From Planctomycetia bacterium (lineage in GTDB: Bacteria > Planctomycetota > Phycisphaerae > UBA1845 > Fen-1342): DNA of 64,000 nucleotides. Shown here piece by piece: positions 1 to 8,789 of this stretch. The stretch covers positions 558,001 to 622,000 of the forward strand of contig CP054190.1 of NCBI GenBank assembly GCA_015709575.1, in the 5' to 3' direction. How positions within the stretch are numbered: position 1 is the stretch's first letter; the number at the start of each line of letters is the position of its first letter. The notes beneath the pieces were generated by a model. It was not told the origin of the DNA and did no database searches. It worked only from the letters and a program-made list of their open reading frames with translations. The position numbers and the translations under genes are program-made.

Positions 1-1332
1 CCGCTTCTTTTGGCGCTGCTGCTCGCCTTCCCTCTTCCCGCCGTGGCGCAGGAGGTGATCCTGCGCGATGTTCTCACGATCGGCGGTCAGCCCTATCTGC
101 GAACGCAGTTGAAGGCCGATGCGGCCAACGTCTCGGGCGTCGGGCACGGCATCGAGGCCGCGGACGGTGAGTGCATCACGGTCACGATCGACGACCAGGA
201 CCGGTTGTTTGTTCACAAGTTCGATCGCTGGCTGCGGCGCCTGGGCGACCCGATCGACGGAGGAATGGTGCCGCCGCCGGGCACCTATGCCGGCAGCACG
301 CTGTGGCGCGGCGGCTTTGTCTGGATCATGCTGTACGATGATCTGGTGTTGAGCGTCCGCCGCATCGATCCGCGTCGCGAGTCGCCCAATCTGGATTTTG
401 TTGCAATCTCGAACATCTTCTGGGAGGGGCGTTTCGGCCTCGACGCGCGCGACGGGGTGCTGTTCGTGGTCATCAGCGGTAATGAAACCGACGGTGACGA
501 GTTCGGCGTGTTCGGCCGCATCCTGACCTACGACGGAACGCCGCTCACGCCACGCCTTCGACTGGCCGTCGGCCCTATCACACCGCAGTACTCCGGAAAC
601 CCGGCTCTCACGACTGAAGGTGCGGCGGTGGTCTTCAGACGGGTTCCGCCTGGGCGATACATTCGCAATGTGTATTCTGGCGAATGGACGATGTCGCCGT
701 GGCAGTTCCTTGGTGATGTGCAGGTCGGTCTTTGGCGAGCGCTGCCTGACGGAAACCTGGTGTTGTGGCGAATCGATCAGGTGGCGAATCGCGTATCGTT
801 GCAGAAAGCGGCTTTTAACGGCACGTTTATTGGCGATCCTGTACCGCTCGACATTCTGCCCAGCGGCGAGCATTTTCCGGTTAACGCACACGCCGAAATG
901 GGGGTCGCCGCTGCGCGCAACGGGGTCGCCACATATCAGTTGTTTGATAATCAGTGGCACCCGAAACACGCGCAGACGGCGCTGGCCATCGGCGCGACGC
1001 TACCGGTCCACCGCATCGCCGACGCTGACTACAGCGACGACGGTACCCTCTGGATCTCCTGGTACGCGACAACATCCGCATTCCAAACCTTCGAGGACTA
1101 CCTGACCGCCATCACACCGCTCACCCCCGGCGATCTCGACGGCGACGGCCGCCTCACCAATTTCGACATCGACCCCTTCGTCCTCGCACTGACCAACCGC
1201 GAAGCGTACCAGGCCGCCTTCCCGCACATCCCGCCGGAGGCGATCGACATCCTCGGCGACCTGAACGGCGACGGCGTCCTGACCAACTTCGACATCGACC
1301 CGTTCGTCGAAGCCCTCGTCAACGGACCGTAA
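1..1332 (+). CDS. Secreted protein with C-terminal dockerin-like repeats (5' partial)
   Basis: The reading frame is open from base 1, where it reads PLLLALLLAFPLPAVAQE. This is the end of a signal peptide with an AVA-QE cleavage site, so the true start lies upstream of the window. The mature part begins EVILRDVLTIGGQPYLRTQ and is a beta-rich region of about 350 residues that I do not recognise. The last 70 residues carry two dockerin/F-hand calcium loops, GDLDGDGRLTNFD and GDLNGDGVLTNFD, each followed by IDPF. Dockerin-like tags usually mediate protein-protein docking or surface sorting; the role here is inferred. The next gene is a diverged tandem paralogue with an almost identical C-terminus. 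Confidence 0.8.
   Translation, partial: PLLLALLLAFPLPAVAQEVILRDVLTIGGQPYLRTQLKADAANVSGVGHGIEAADGECITVTIDDQDRLFVHKFDRWLRRLGDPIDGGMVPPPGTYAGSTLWRGGFVWIMLYDDLVLSVRRIDPRRESPNLDFVAISNIFWEGRFGLDARDGVLFVVISGNETDGDEFGVFGRILTYDGTPLTPRLRLAVGPITPQYSGNPALTTEGAAVVFRRVPPGRYIRNVYSGEWTMSPWQFLGDVQVGLWRALPDGNLVLWRIDQVANRVSLQKAAFNGTFIGDPVPLDILPSGEHFPVNAHAEMGVAAARNGVATYQLFDNQWHPKHAQTALAIGATLPVHRIADADYSDDGTLWISWYATTSAFQTFEDYLTAITPLTPGDLDGDGRLTNFDIDPFVLALTNREAYQAAFPHIPPEAIDILGDLNGDGVLTNFDIDPFVEALVNGP
1124..1332 (+). repeat. Dockerin-module direct repeat, copy 1
   Basis: This 209-bp 3' end of the first gene matches 2751-2959. By eye I count 8 differences, 7 silent and one Leu/Met. The upstream coding sequence of the two genes is far more diverged. 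Confidence 0.85.
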
Positions 1333-1498
1333 GCAGATCGTCCGCGGACTGTGGCGCGCCCGGCGGTTCAGGGGACACATGCGTGCAGGGATACTGTGAT
1401 GAGCTGCTGATGCTGGGGGGAATCGAATCGGAGGCCCTATTCGTCGCAGACATCGGCGAGGCCGAAGACGAGTGGACCGCTTTCTGGGAGACCATCAC

Positions 1499-2959
1499 AT
1501 GGCTTCGCGCGCAGTTTGCCGAGTAGAGAGCGCTGTGATCCGCTGGTGCCTTCCCGCGGTCGCCTGCGCCGTCGTTGCGATGAACACAGGTCCGTCCATC
1601 GCCGGCGGCGCGCCGCTGCTCAGAGACGTGATCGATGTGGGCGGCCGGCCCTATCTACGGACGGTGATCCGCCCGCTGCTGTCTGCTGCGGGAGACGACG
1701 ATCGCTCCGTCTACGTGCGGGACGGCGTCTGCGCGTATATCGCATTCGCCGGCCACGCCCCGGTGCAGGACGACGCGCTGCTGCTGCGTCACTTCGGCCC
1801 GGACATGCAGCCGCTGCACGACGACGCGCTCGTCGCCGTCGATCCGCCGAACGTGTATTCCGCAGCGCGAGGGTCTGGCGGTACCTACGTCGTGTGGATG
1901 CCGACCGCGGGATACTGGCAGGTAATGCTCTCCGGCATTGACGTGACCGGCTCGCCGATCATCGATCCCCCGGCGACGGTCGCCGTGATGCCGGAGGGAT
2001 TTCAGGCGGGCTATACATCCGTAGCCGTGGGAGAGTCCGGTACGTTCGTCGCCTTTGGGATACGAAACGTCGAAGGTAACACCCGCCAGGAACTACACGG
2101 CCGCTGGCTGGCGCTGAACGGCGGCTTCCTCACACCCCAGTTCCCGGTCTCGACGCTTGCGCCGCACATGAGCGAGGGCGTTTATGATTCCCACGTACTC
2201 GGCTCGGGAAATGCTCTGGTCTTGGGTTCGCAGGGCACACGGACGTGGGATTCAATGCGCGCATGGGTGAAACTCCTTTCTCCGACGGGTTCGGTGATCC
2301 GTACAGTGGATCTTGATTCGCTCCCGTCGGAGGGCGGCGCAATCCTGCAACGCTCGGGTGGCCTGTCGGTCGTCTATATGCGCATCACGAGCGGCTACCA
2401 GCGCGTCGCGACCATTCTTCGAAAGCTTGACTTCGAGTTGAACACAGTCGGGCCGGATGTTGAGCTGCCGTTGCAGACCGGGTTCTGGACATCCGCACCG
2501 GACGGCCGAATCGCGCTGGCGGGTGTCCCCAACGGTGCTCTCGACATCCGCGTGCGCCTCTTCGACGCCGACGGAAACGCGGTGAGCGATTGGATCGACC
2601 CGGCCGGCCCGGCGCTCGCTCCGCCGCGGAAATCGCAGTGGGGATTGACGACGCAGGGCGTTGCCTACGACGCGGATGGCACCGTGTGGGTGGCGTTTGA
2701 GAGTACGGAGGGCGGGATCCGCAGCTACCTCTCTCAGCTTCGGCCGCTGCCCCCCGGCGATCTCGACGGCGACGGCCGCCTCACCAATTTCGACATCGAC
2801 CCCTTTGTCCTCGCGCTCACCAACCGCGAAGCGTACCAGGCCGCCTTCCCGCACATCCCGCCGGAGGCCATCGACATCCTGGGCGACATGAACGGCGACG
2901 GCGTCCTGACCAACTTCGACATCGACCCGTTCGTCGAAGCGCTCGTCAACGGGCCGTAA
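1499..2959 (+). CDS. Secreted protein with C-terminal dockerin-like repeats, tandem paralogue
   Basis: 486 residues. The ATG at 1499 is chosen over an in-frame GTG at 1472 because a GGGAG element sits 8 bp upstream and the signal-peptide hydrophobic core (WCLPAVACAVVA) then lies near the N-terminus. The mature start LLRDVIDVGGRPYLRTVI matches the upstream protein (LRDVLTIGGQPYLRTQ), so the two are tandem duplicates. The middle region is diverged and unrecognised; one stretch resembles loose beta-propeller blades (VWMPTAGYWQVMLSGIDVTG). The C-terminus has two calcium-binding loops, GDLDGDGRLTNFD and GDMNGDGVLTNFD. It is probably exported and tagged for docking or surface attachment. Confidence 0.85.
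   Translation: MASRAVCRVESAVIRWCLPAVACAVVAMNTGPSIAGGAPLLRDVIDVGGRPYLRTVIRPLLSAAGDDDRSVYVRDGVCAYIAFAGHAPVQDDALLLRHFGPDMQPLHDDALVAVDPPNVYSAARGSGGTYVVWMPTAGYWQVMLSGIDVTGSPIIDPPATVAVMPEGFQAGYTSVAVGESGTFVAFGIRNVEGNTRQELHGRWLALNGGFLTPQFPVSTLAPHMSEGVYDSHVLGSGNALVLGSQGTRTWDSMRAWVKLLSPTGSVIRTVDLDSLPSEGGAILQRSGGLSVVYMRITSGYQRVATILRKLDFELNTVGPDVELPLQTGFWTSAPDGRIALAGVPNGALDIRVRLFDADGNAVSDWIDPAGPALAPPRKSQWGLTTQGVAYDADGTVWVAFESTEGGIRSYLSQLRPLPPGDLDGDGRLTNFDIDPFVLALTNREAYQAAFPHIPPEAIDILGDMNGDGVLTNFDIDPFVEALVNGP
2751..2959 (+). repeat. Dockerin-module direct repeat, copy 2
   Basis: Second copy of the 209-bp dockerin-encoding module; see 1124-1332. A third, protein-level relative is at 62519-62708. Confidence 0.85.
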
Positions 2960-3131
2960 GCGCGCGTCAATGGGCGGTCAGGCGCGCGGCAATGGAGGGC
3001 AGGCGACGCTCGGTGGAGCGAGTGACGGTAGCGGTCAGATGGAATTGGCGACGGCGTAAGAACCGCGGGCACGCGAGAGCGACGTGCGCAAGAAAGCGGC
3101 TGGCGCGTCAAAGCCGCGGGCATATGAATTC

Positions 3132-3148
3132 GGCGGGCACGGCCCGCC
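3132..3148. terminator. Hairpin between convergent genes
   Basis: GGCGGGC-ACG-GCCCGCC forms a perfect 7-bp stem in the 272-bp space between the convergent genes ending at 2959 and 3232. There is no T-tract on either strand, so intrinsic termination is only inferred from position. The rest of 2960-3231 shows nothing I can support as a gene. Confidence 0.4.
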
Positions 3149-3231
3149 CGCTGAGACCGCAAGCCAGCCGGACGGGGCGGCCGGCCTTTCAAGCGCTGCC
3201 GTCGCCCCGCTCGTTCAGAAACCCCTCGCCG

Positions 3232-4074
3232 CTACGCGGCCCGGCGCGTCGACGTGGCCCGACCGATCAACCAGCCCACCAGCACCGACACGCCCAGCAC
3301 GCCGACAGGAATCAGCAGCAGCATCATCAGGCTGCCGGCGATGCTCTCAATGAAGCCGGGAACAAAGCCCTGCATCGCGCCGGCCACGGCGAAGCCGGCC
3401 ACTGCCATCATCACCATGCCGGCCACGAGCATCCCGCCAAATAGCCCTTCGGCCGGGTCGCCGACCTGGATGTACTGCGGCGGCGCGATGGCCTCGCCCT
3501 GGTCGGCGCTGACCTCTTCCGCCGCTGGCGGCGGAGCGGAGCGGGCGACCGGCGCTGCGGCCTCCTCCTGCTCCTGGCCGGGGTAGATTTCGTCCAGCAG
3601 TTCCGCCCCGAGCGAGGTGTCGTCCGCCTCGCGCGTCAGGTCGAGCAGGCCCGAGCCGCTGCCGGTTCCCTCGAGCGAAACCTGGTCGCGCGCGGCGCTG
3701 GTGATGGTGGTCTTGGCCATCGGGTCGGCGTCGACCTCGAGCTCGTCGTCGTCGAAGACGCCGATACCGCCCGGGACGGCGGTGTCCTCCTTGGATTTTC
3801 CGCCGGGCCGCGGCACGGTTTCGAGGCCGATCACGCTGGTGTTGCCGCTGCTGGCGATGGTGGGCAGCTCGTCATCGGCGGCGTCGAGGGTCAGCTCACC
3901 CGTGTCGCCCTTGCCGGGGCCGGCCAGCTTGGTGACGTCTTCGGCTTTAAAGAACAGTTTGCCGGCGTCGCGGAACTCGCGGAGCTTGCCGTCGCGCACC
4001 AGGGCCTTGATCTCGTCGGGGGACTTCTTCAGAAGGGCCGCGACTTCATCCATCGTGTAGAACGGCTTGGCCAT
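3232..4074 (-). CDS. Membrane-anchored helix-turn-helix (MerR/excisionase-like) protein
   Basis: 280 residues. Residues 1-52 (MAKPFYTMDEVAALLKK...) form a MerR/excisionase-type DNA-binding fold: a DEVAALL helix, a recognition helix ending GKLREFRDAGK, and a wing with FFKAEDV. Residues about 55-205 are acidic, low-complexity linker. The C-terminus has two hydrophobic spans, MLVAGMVMMAVAGFAVAGAM and SLMMLLLIPVGVLGVSVLVG, followed by basic residues. This arrangement suggests a DNA- or protein-binding head tethered to the membrane. Planctomycetes carry several proteins of this kind without known function. It lies 43 bp downstream of the small membrane protein gene and may be co-transcribed with it. 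Confidence 0.75.
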   Translation of the reverse strand: MAKPFYTMDEVAALLKKSPDEIKALVRDGKLREFRDAGKLFFKAEDVTKLAGPGKGDTGELTLDAADDELPTIASSGNTSVIGLETVPRPGGKSKEDTAVPGGIGVFDDDELEVDADPMAKTTITSAARDQVSLEGTGSGSGLLDLTREADDTSLGAELLDEIYPGQEQEEAAAPVARSAPPPAAEEVSADQGEAIAPPQYIQVGDPAEGLFGGMLVAGMVMMAVAGFAVAGAMQGFVPGFIESIAGSLMMLLLIPVGVLGVSVLVGWLIGRATSTRRAA

Positions 4075-4117
4075 CGACGTGATCCTCGGCGGCTGGGGGT
4101 TTCAGGTTATACGGGGG

Positions 4118-4555
4118 TCAGGGGTTTTCCGGCGGCTGGGCCGGTCGGGAAGCGGGATCGTCCTCGACGCGCCCGGATGCCTGCCGCCGCTGCTGTGCGA
4201 CCAACTCCTGCACGGCTCTGAAGTCCGGCGCCGCGCTGTTGAAATCCTGCAAGTACCGATCGTAGATCCACGTCCTGGCCGCGATCAGGCGCAAGCGCCG
4301 GTTCGGCCCGGATGAGTCGATCTCGTAACACCAGATCGTACCCTGATCCACGTCGAGCATGAAGAGCCCGAAGCGGTTGTGGTCAAGCTGGCCGGTGAAG
4401 GCGTAGATGCCGCGGGCGCCCGCGATCGGCTGGTTCTGCGCAAACGCTGAGCCGCCGTCCGGGGTGCGGACCCAGAGCATGAGCGCGATCACGCCCAGCA
4501 GCGCAGCAATCACCCACTGAACCAGCGGGACCGGAGCTCGAGGTTCGACGGCCAT
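4118..4555 (-). CDS. Small membrane-anchored protein of unknown function
   Basis: 145 residues from the ATG at 4555. An in-frame GTG at 4645 would add 30 Pro/Arg-rich residues that look non-coding; neither start has a clear ribosome-binding site. One N-terminal transmembrane segment (LVQWVIAALLGVIALMLWV) is followed by an extracytoplasmic part with the segments GIYAFTGQLDHNRFGLFMLD and GTIWCYEID. This may be a short beta-sheet domain. The C-terminus is helical and then Pro-rich (PASRPAQPPENP). I do not recognise the family. It is upstream of the membrane helix-turn-helix gene on the same strand. Confidence 0.6.
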   Translation of the reverse strand: MAVEPRAPVPLVQWVIAALLGVIALMLWVRTPDGGSAFAQNQPIAGARGIYAFTGQLDHNRFGLFMLDVDQGTIWCYEIDSSGPNRRLRLIAARTWIYDRYLQDFNSAAPDFRAVQELVAQQRRQASGRVEDDPASRPAQPPENP

Positions 4556-5167
4556 GCGAGGAGGGTCCGGACGAGTGCAGGGGGCGGTCGGGTTCGTCGT
4601 CGGTTGCGAGCGGATCTCGGGAATCCGCAGGGTGCGGCCCGGCACCCATGCATCGTGATGGTAGCTGGATGACGCTGGAACGCAACCCGTTCCGGTGCTT
4701 TGCGGCCGGCGGCGAGAGCGCTCTGGGCAGCGACGGGCATCCTGGGGTGGCGGGCGGTTCGGGAAGCGGATATACTTTCCGCAAAATGAGTCGGGGCATA
4801 CGGCTACGGCCGGCGGCTTCGGCTGGCGATTGAGCTTAGGCCCGTGATGGGCACTGACCGTCTTGATTGCACGCCGTCGAGGAGACGGAGTGTTTTGTAA
4901 GCAACCTACGGCAAGCGTGTTGGAATTCCGCGAATTTCATCCAGGGGCGACGATTATCCGCTGAATCATTCGTACTTCCGCCCCCTCTGACGACACGCAG
5001 CACCGCGGGACAGTGCGCATTTGAACCCGGGCGCTTTCTGCGCGCTCGGCGTGCCCCCGCCAGCTTTGAATCTTCCGCCGATCCTGGGTTGTCCCGCCGA
5101 GCCTGTTCCGGTGCTGCGCGCCGGTCATCGCTCGATCCGCTGACCTTCACGATTCGGAAGGATCGCC
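4556..5167 (+). other. Long intergenic/leader region upstream of rny with hairpins
   Basis: About 600 bp without a convincing gene; an open frame of 61 codons from 4648 lacks family features. A TATACT hexamer at 4771-4776 could be a -10 box, with no convincing -35. Downstream are two hairpins: GCCC-GTGAT-GGGC at about 4843-4855, and a CAC/CCGTC stem with loop GAGGA at about 4868-4890. A transcript from the -10 would give rny a leader of nearly 400 nt, or the region may hold a separate small RNA. I recognise no known RNA family. Confidence 0.4.
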
Positions 5168-6790
5168 ATGAACGGGGCCATGATCCTGGCGGCTGTGGAT
5201 GGAATGACGATTGCGGTGGGGCTGGGGGCGCTGCTGATCGGCGGCGGGCTGGTCTTCGCGGCGATGCGGGCGGCCGATCGGTCGGCGGCCGCGGCGCGAC
5301 GGGTCATGATCGAAAAGGAGGCGGCGGTCGCCCGGGAGAACGCCGAGGCGATTGTGAAGAAGGCCGAGGCGGAGGCCCAAAAGAAGTTCGTTGACTCGCT
5401 GGAGCGGTTTGAGCGGGAAACCGCCGACACGCGGCGCGAGTTGAAGGAGTCGGAGAAGCGTCTGGAAAAGCGCGAGGACCAGCTCGACAAGAAGCTGGAC
5501 GTGCTGACCACGAAAGAGAAGAAGATCGAGGCCGCGGATCAGCGCATCGCCGCCCGCGAGAAGGAAATTGCCGACACGCAGACGGAGATCAACGAGCTGC
5601 GCGCGCAGCAGCGGGACGAGTTGCTGCGGGTCGCGCGGCTGACTCCCGATGAGGCCCGGCAGTTGTGCCTCGACCGCATCGAGCGAGAACTGGAGCGCGA
5701 GTGCGGGCAACTGGTGGAGCGGTTGGTCGATGAGGCCACCGAGAACGCCAAAGAGAGGGCCCGCAACATCGTCATCGGCGCGATCCAGCGCTACGCCGCG
5801 GAGCACACCTGCGAGAGCGTGGTGGCGTCGATCGACGTGCCGTCCGATGACATGAAGGGGCGGATCATCGGGCGCGAGGGTCGGAACATCCGCGCGTTTG
5901 AGAAAGCCACCGGCGTGACGGTCGTGGTGGATGACACGCCCGGCATCGTGACGGTCAGCGTGCATGATCCCGTGCGGCGCGAAGTGGCGCGGCGGGCGAT
6001 GGACAAGCTCATCAAGGACGGGCGGATTCACCCGGCCCGGATCGAGGAAGTCGTCGAGGAGTGCACGAAGGAAGTGGACGCGGTGGTGGTCGAGGCCGGC
6101 CGGCAGGCGGCGATCGAGGCCAACGTCAACGGGTTGAACAAGAAGATCACGGACGTGCTGGGGCGGATGCAGTTCCGCACCAGCTACGGGCAGAACGTGC
6201 TGCGCCACAGCATTGAGGTGGCGTTCCTGTGCGGCATGATGGCCGATGAGCTGGGGCTGGACGGGGCGCTGGCGCGGCGCTGCGGACTGCTGCACGACAT
6301 CGGCAAGGCGATGGACCACGAGGTCGAGGGCAGCCACACCAAGATCGGCGCGGAGTTCGTGAAGCGCTTCAATGAGCACCCGGCCGTGATCAACGCCTGC
6401 GCCGGGCACCATAACGACGTGCCGGCAACGCACCCCTACACGCCGCTGGTCGCGGCGGCCGACGCGATCAGCGCGGCGCGGCCGGGCGCCCGGCGTGAAT
6501 CGCTGGAGCGCTACATCAAGCGCCTGCACGATCTCGAGGCGATCGCAACGGGCTTTGAGGGCGTGCGCAGCGCGTATGCGATTGAAGCGGGTCGCGAGGT
6601 GCGGGCGATCGTGGACGCCGTTCGGACGGATGACCGCTCGTCATTGAAGTTGGCGCGTGACATCGCCAAGCGGATCGAGGAAACGATGCAGTTCCCGGGG
6701 GAGATCAAGGTGACGGTGCTTCGCGAGGTGCGCGCGACGGAGTACGCGATCAGCGGTCGCGGGCGCGTGGTGGAGGAAGCGCGGCAGTAG
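5168..6790 (+). CDS. rny: Ribonuclease Y
   Basis: 540 residues, the usual RNase Y length. An N-terminal membrane anchor ([20 protein letters not shown]) is followed by a long charged coiled coil (about 40-200). Next comes a KH RNA-binding domain (about 215-285; [15 protein letters not shown] has the GxxG loop), then an HD phosphohydrolase domain ([31 protein letters not shown]) and the C-terminal [11 protein letters not shown] segment. The enzyme is a membrane-bound endoribonuclease that initiates mRNA decay. The ATG has a GGAAGG ribosome site 6 bp upstream. It appears monocistronic. Confidence 0.96.
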   Translation: MNGAMILAAVDGMTIAVGLGALLIGGGLVFAAMRAADRSAAAARRVMIEKEAAVARENAEAIVKKAEAEAQKKFVDSLERFERETADTRRELKESEKRLEKREDQLDKKLDVLTTKEKKIEAADQRIAAREKEIADTQTEINELRAQQRDELLRVARLTPDEARQLCLDRIERELERECGQLVERLVDEATENAKERARNIVIGAIQRYAAEHTCESVVASIDVPSDDMKGRIIGREGRNIRAFEKATGVTVVVDDTPGIVTVSVHDPVRREVARRAMDKLIKDGRIHPARIEEVVEECTKEVDAVVVEAGRQAAIEANVNGLNKKITDVLGRMQFRTSYGQNVLRHSIEVAFLCGMMADELGLDGALARRCGLLHDIGKAMDHEVEGSHTKIGAEFVKRFNEHPAVINACAGHHNDVPATHPYTPLVAAADAISAARPGARRESLERYIKRLHDLEAIATGFEGVRSAYAIEAGREVRAIVDAVRTDDRSSLKLARDIAKRIEETMQFPGEIKVTVLREVRATEYAISGRGRVVEEARQ

Positions 6791-6824
6791 CTTCCGGGGG
6801 GCGCGGAGCGCGGCGGGAACGCGC

Positions 6825-6856
6825 GAGCAGGAGCGCGCGGCTACGCGCTGTTGCTC
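6825..6856. terminator. Hairpin between convergent rny and ABC permease genes
   Basis: GAGCA-GG-AGCGCG-CGGCTA-CGCGCT-GT-TGCTC gives an 11-bp stem with one internal loop. It sits in the 123-bp gap between convergent genes. No T-tract follows on either strand. Confidence 0.5.
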
Positions 6857-6913
6857 CGATTCGCCGCTTGTGCCACCACTTGCGGGCGGCACAGAAAGCG
6901 GGCGACGGACTCG

Positions 6914-8737
6914 TCAGGCCGACTGGCGTCGCACGGTCATGTCGAAGTTCTTTACCATGTTGCGATAGAGCACCCACGTCAGCCCGGAATAGAGGACCGC
7001 CGCGACGATCGCAAAGACCGCGCGGATCCAGCGGGCGCTGGTCAGCTCATGGGCCTGCGGCGGGCCCAGGTGCGCCGGGAACATCGACGCCGGATGCACC
7101 GACGCCTGAATGGACGGGAACGGCAGCAGCGGCCAGAGCACGGCGTCGACGTTGGGGCCGGCGTCGCGAATGGCGAACCCGCAGGCCCACGTCAGCCCGG
7201 CGGCGGCCATCACAATCACACTGCTCCACATCACGGCCTGGATCGTGCGGCGCGATGTCAGCGAGAACTGCAGCCCGATGATCGCCGCCAGGGCCGTGAC
7301 GCTCACCATCAGCGCGGGCACGGTCAGCACCGATTCGAGCGGCGTGCCGAGGCGCATGGCGGCGGGGCTGACCAGATCGTTGAGCGTGAACAGCAGCACG
7401 GTGACGGCCGGGACGGCCAGCATCGGCACGACGAATCGCACCAGCCCCTGCAGCATGCCGGCGCAGATGTAGTCGCTGGTGAGGCGCGTCGCCAGCAGCA
7501 ACTCCATCGTCTGCGACTCTTTTTCGCGTGTCAGGGCGCTGGCGGCGGTGCTGGTGACGACCAGCAGGATCACGCCGAACTCGATCCACAGCAGCGCGGT
7601 CAGCGTCGGTCCGGCGGCGGCGGGCGACAGCCCCCACCAGCGGCCGCGAATGGCCGCGAGCGCGGTGAGGGCGGCCACGGCGCCGATTGCAACGAATACC
7701 CAGCGCGAGGCGGATCGACCGCCGGCGGAAGCCTTGGTGGCGGCCTCGCGCCAGGCGATGGGGTTGCTCCAGACGCGGCGCGGCTTGCGGCGGCGCTCCC
7801 CGACGTCGCGCCGGGCGACCAGTCCGGAGATGCGGTTGAGCAGGGTCGCTTCGCCCTCGGACTGTCCGCGTCGCACAAAGACGAGACTCATGACGATGAA
7901 CACTGCGCTGAGCAGCACCGTGATGACGACATAGCCGAGCGCTGGCTCCGCGAGCAGCCAGGACGCGGGCCAGCCGTAATGGGCGACTTCGCCGGGGTCG
8001 GGGGCGGGTGTGCGGCCGGTGACGACACCGAGCGCGAGGAAGGGGTGCACGGGTGCGAGCCAACTCATCACGCCGCCGCCGACACCTGGGGTGGCCTCGC
8101 GCAGTGCGCCCCAGGGAGAGATGCCGACCAGGCCGACAGCCAGCAGATACGCGGCGACGCCGACGACGAAGGAGAAGATGGTGCGGCGCGTGCCGACGCG
8201 GGCCATGCCGACGAGGATCGCCAGCGCGCCGGTCACAAGCCCGGTGGCGGCTGCGAGGGCGAAGCTCTCGAAGACCTCGCGGGTGGTGACGCCGCCATAG
8301 ATCATGGAAATGCAGAAAATCGGCAGACCGGAGAGCAACAGCACCCAGACAAAGTAGAGCCGCGAAAGCAGCGAGCCGAGCACGATCTGGGCGTTGGAGA
8401 GCGGCGTGGTGAGCAGGATGCTGAAGGTGTTGTTGTCCTTCTCCTGCGTGATGGCGCCGGCGGCGAAGATCGGGGCGATGAGGCAGGTGAGCGCGAGCTG
8501 CAGCACACTGACGATGACGAACACCTGCGTGGACGATTTGGCCAGTTCGGCGAGCGAGGTCTGCCCGGCGATGGACATGCCGCCCCAGAAGGTGGCCGCG
8601 ATCAGCAGCCCGAGATAGACGCCGCGAATCAGCGCCTGCCGCGGGCGGCGACCGCCGGTCGTAACGACCCTGACAAGGATCGGGTTGGCGGGGATCAGCC
8701 GCCAGAGGGTATGCGACAGGTCGTTGAGCAGCGTCAT
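6914..8737 (-). CDS. ABC-2 type transporter permease, double-length
   Basis: 607 residues with about 12 hydrophobic spans. It looks like two ABC-2 permease modules joined: the first has TFWGGMSIAGQTSL and ITQEKDNNTFSILLTTPLSN, and the second has ALTREKESQTMELLLATRLT. These repeated 'T-x-E-K-(D/E)...LL-T-x-L' loops are the coupling region of ABC-2 permeases, so one polypeptide probably supplies both transmembrane halves. A basic cytoplasmic linker (RRDVGERRRKPRRVW) separates the modules. It lies 52 bp downstream of the ATPase gene in the same operon. The substrate is unknown. Confidence 0.88.
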   Translation of the reverse strand: MTLLNDLSHTLWRLIPANPILVRVVTTGGRRPRQALIRGVYLGLLIAATFWGGMSIAGQTSLAELAKSSTQVFVIVSVLQLALTCLIAPIFAAGAITQEKDNNTFSILLTTPLSNAQIVLGSLLSRLYFVWVLLLSGLPIFCISMIYGGVTTREVFESFALAAATGLVTGALAILVGMARVGTRRTIFSFVVGVAAYLLAVGLVGISPWGALREATPGVGGGVMSWLAPVHPFLALGVVTGRTPAPDPGEVAHYGWPASWLLAEPALGYVVITVLLSAVFIVMSLVFVRRGQSEGEATLLNRISGLVARRDVGERRRKPRRVWSNPIAWREAATKASAGGRSASRWVFVAIGAVAALTALAAIRGRWWGLSPAAAGPTLTALLWIEFGVILLVVTSTAASALTREKESQTMELLLATRLTSDYICAGMLQGLVRFVVPMLAVPAVTVLLFTLNDLVSPAAMRLGTPLESVLTVPALMVSVTALAAIIGLQFSLTSRRTIQAVMWSSVIVMAAAGLTWACGFAIRDAGPNVDAVLWPLLPFPSIQASVHPASMFPAHLGPPQAHELTSARWIRAVFAIVAAVLYSGLTWVLYRNMVKNFDMTVRRQSA

Positions 8738-8789
8738 CCGCGCCTCCGCTCTTGACGATCCCCGTCTGTCGCGGGTCGCTCCCCGAGGC

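Noticed and set aside
4648-4833. 61-codon frame upstream of rny
   Set aside because: No ribosome site, domain or signal; composition like intergenic DNA.
6851-8755. A 634-codon plus-strand open frame opposite the ABC permease
   Set aside because: Its product is Gly/Asp/Gln/His-rich without any domain, and the opposite strand encodes a clear ABC-2 permease; it is a GC-rich shadow frame.
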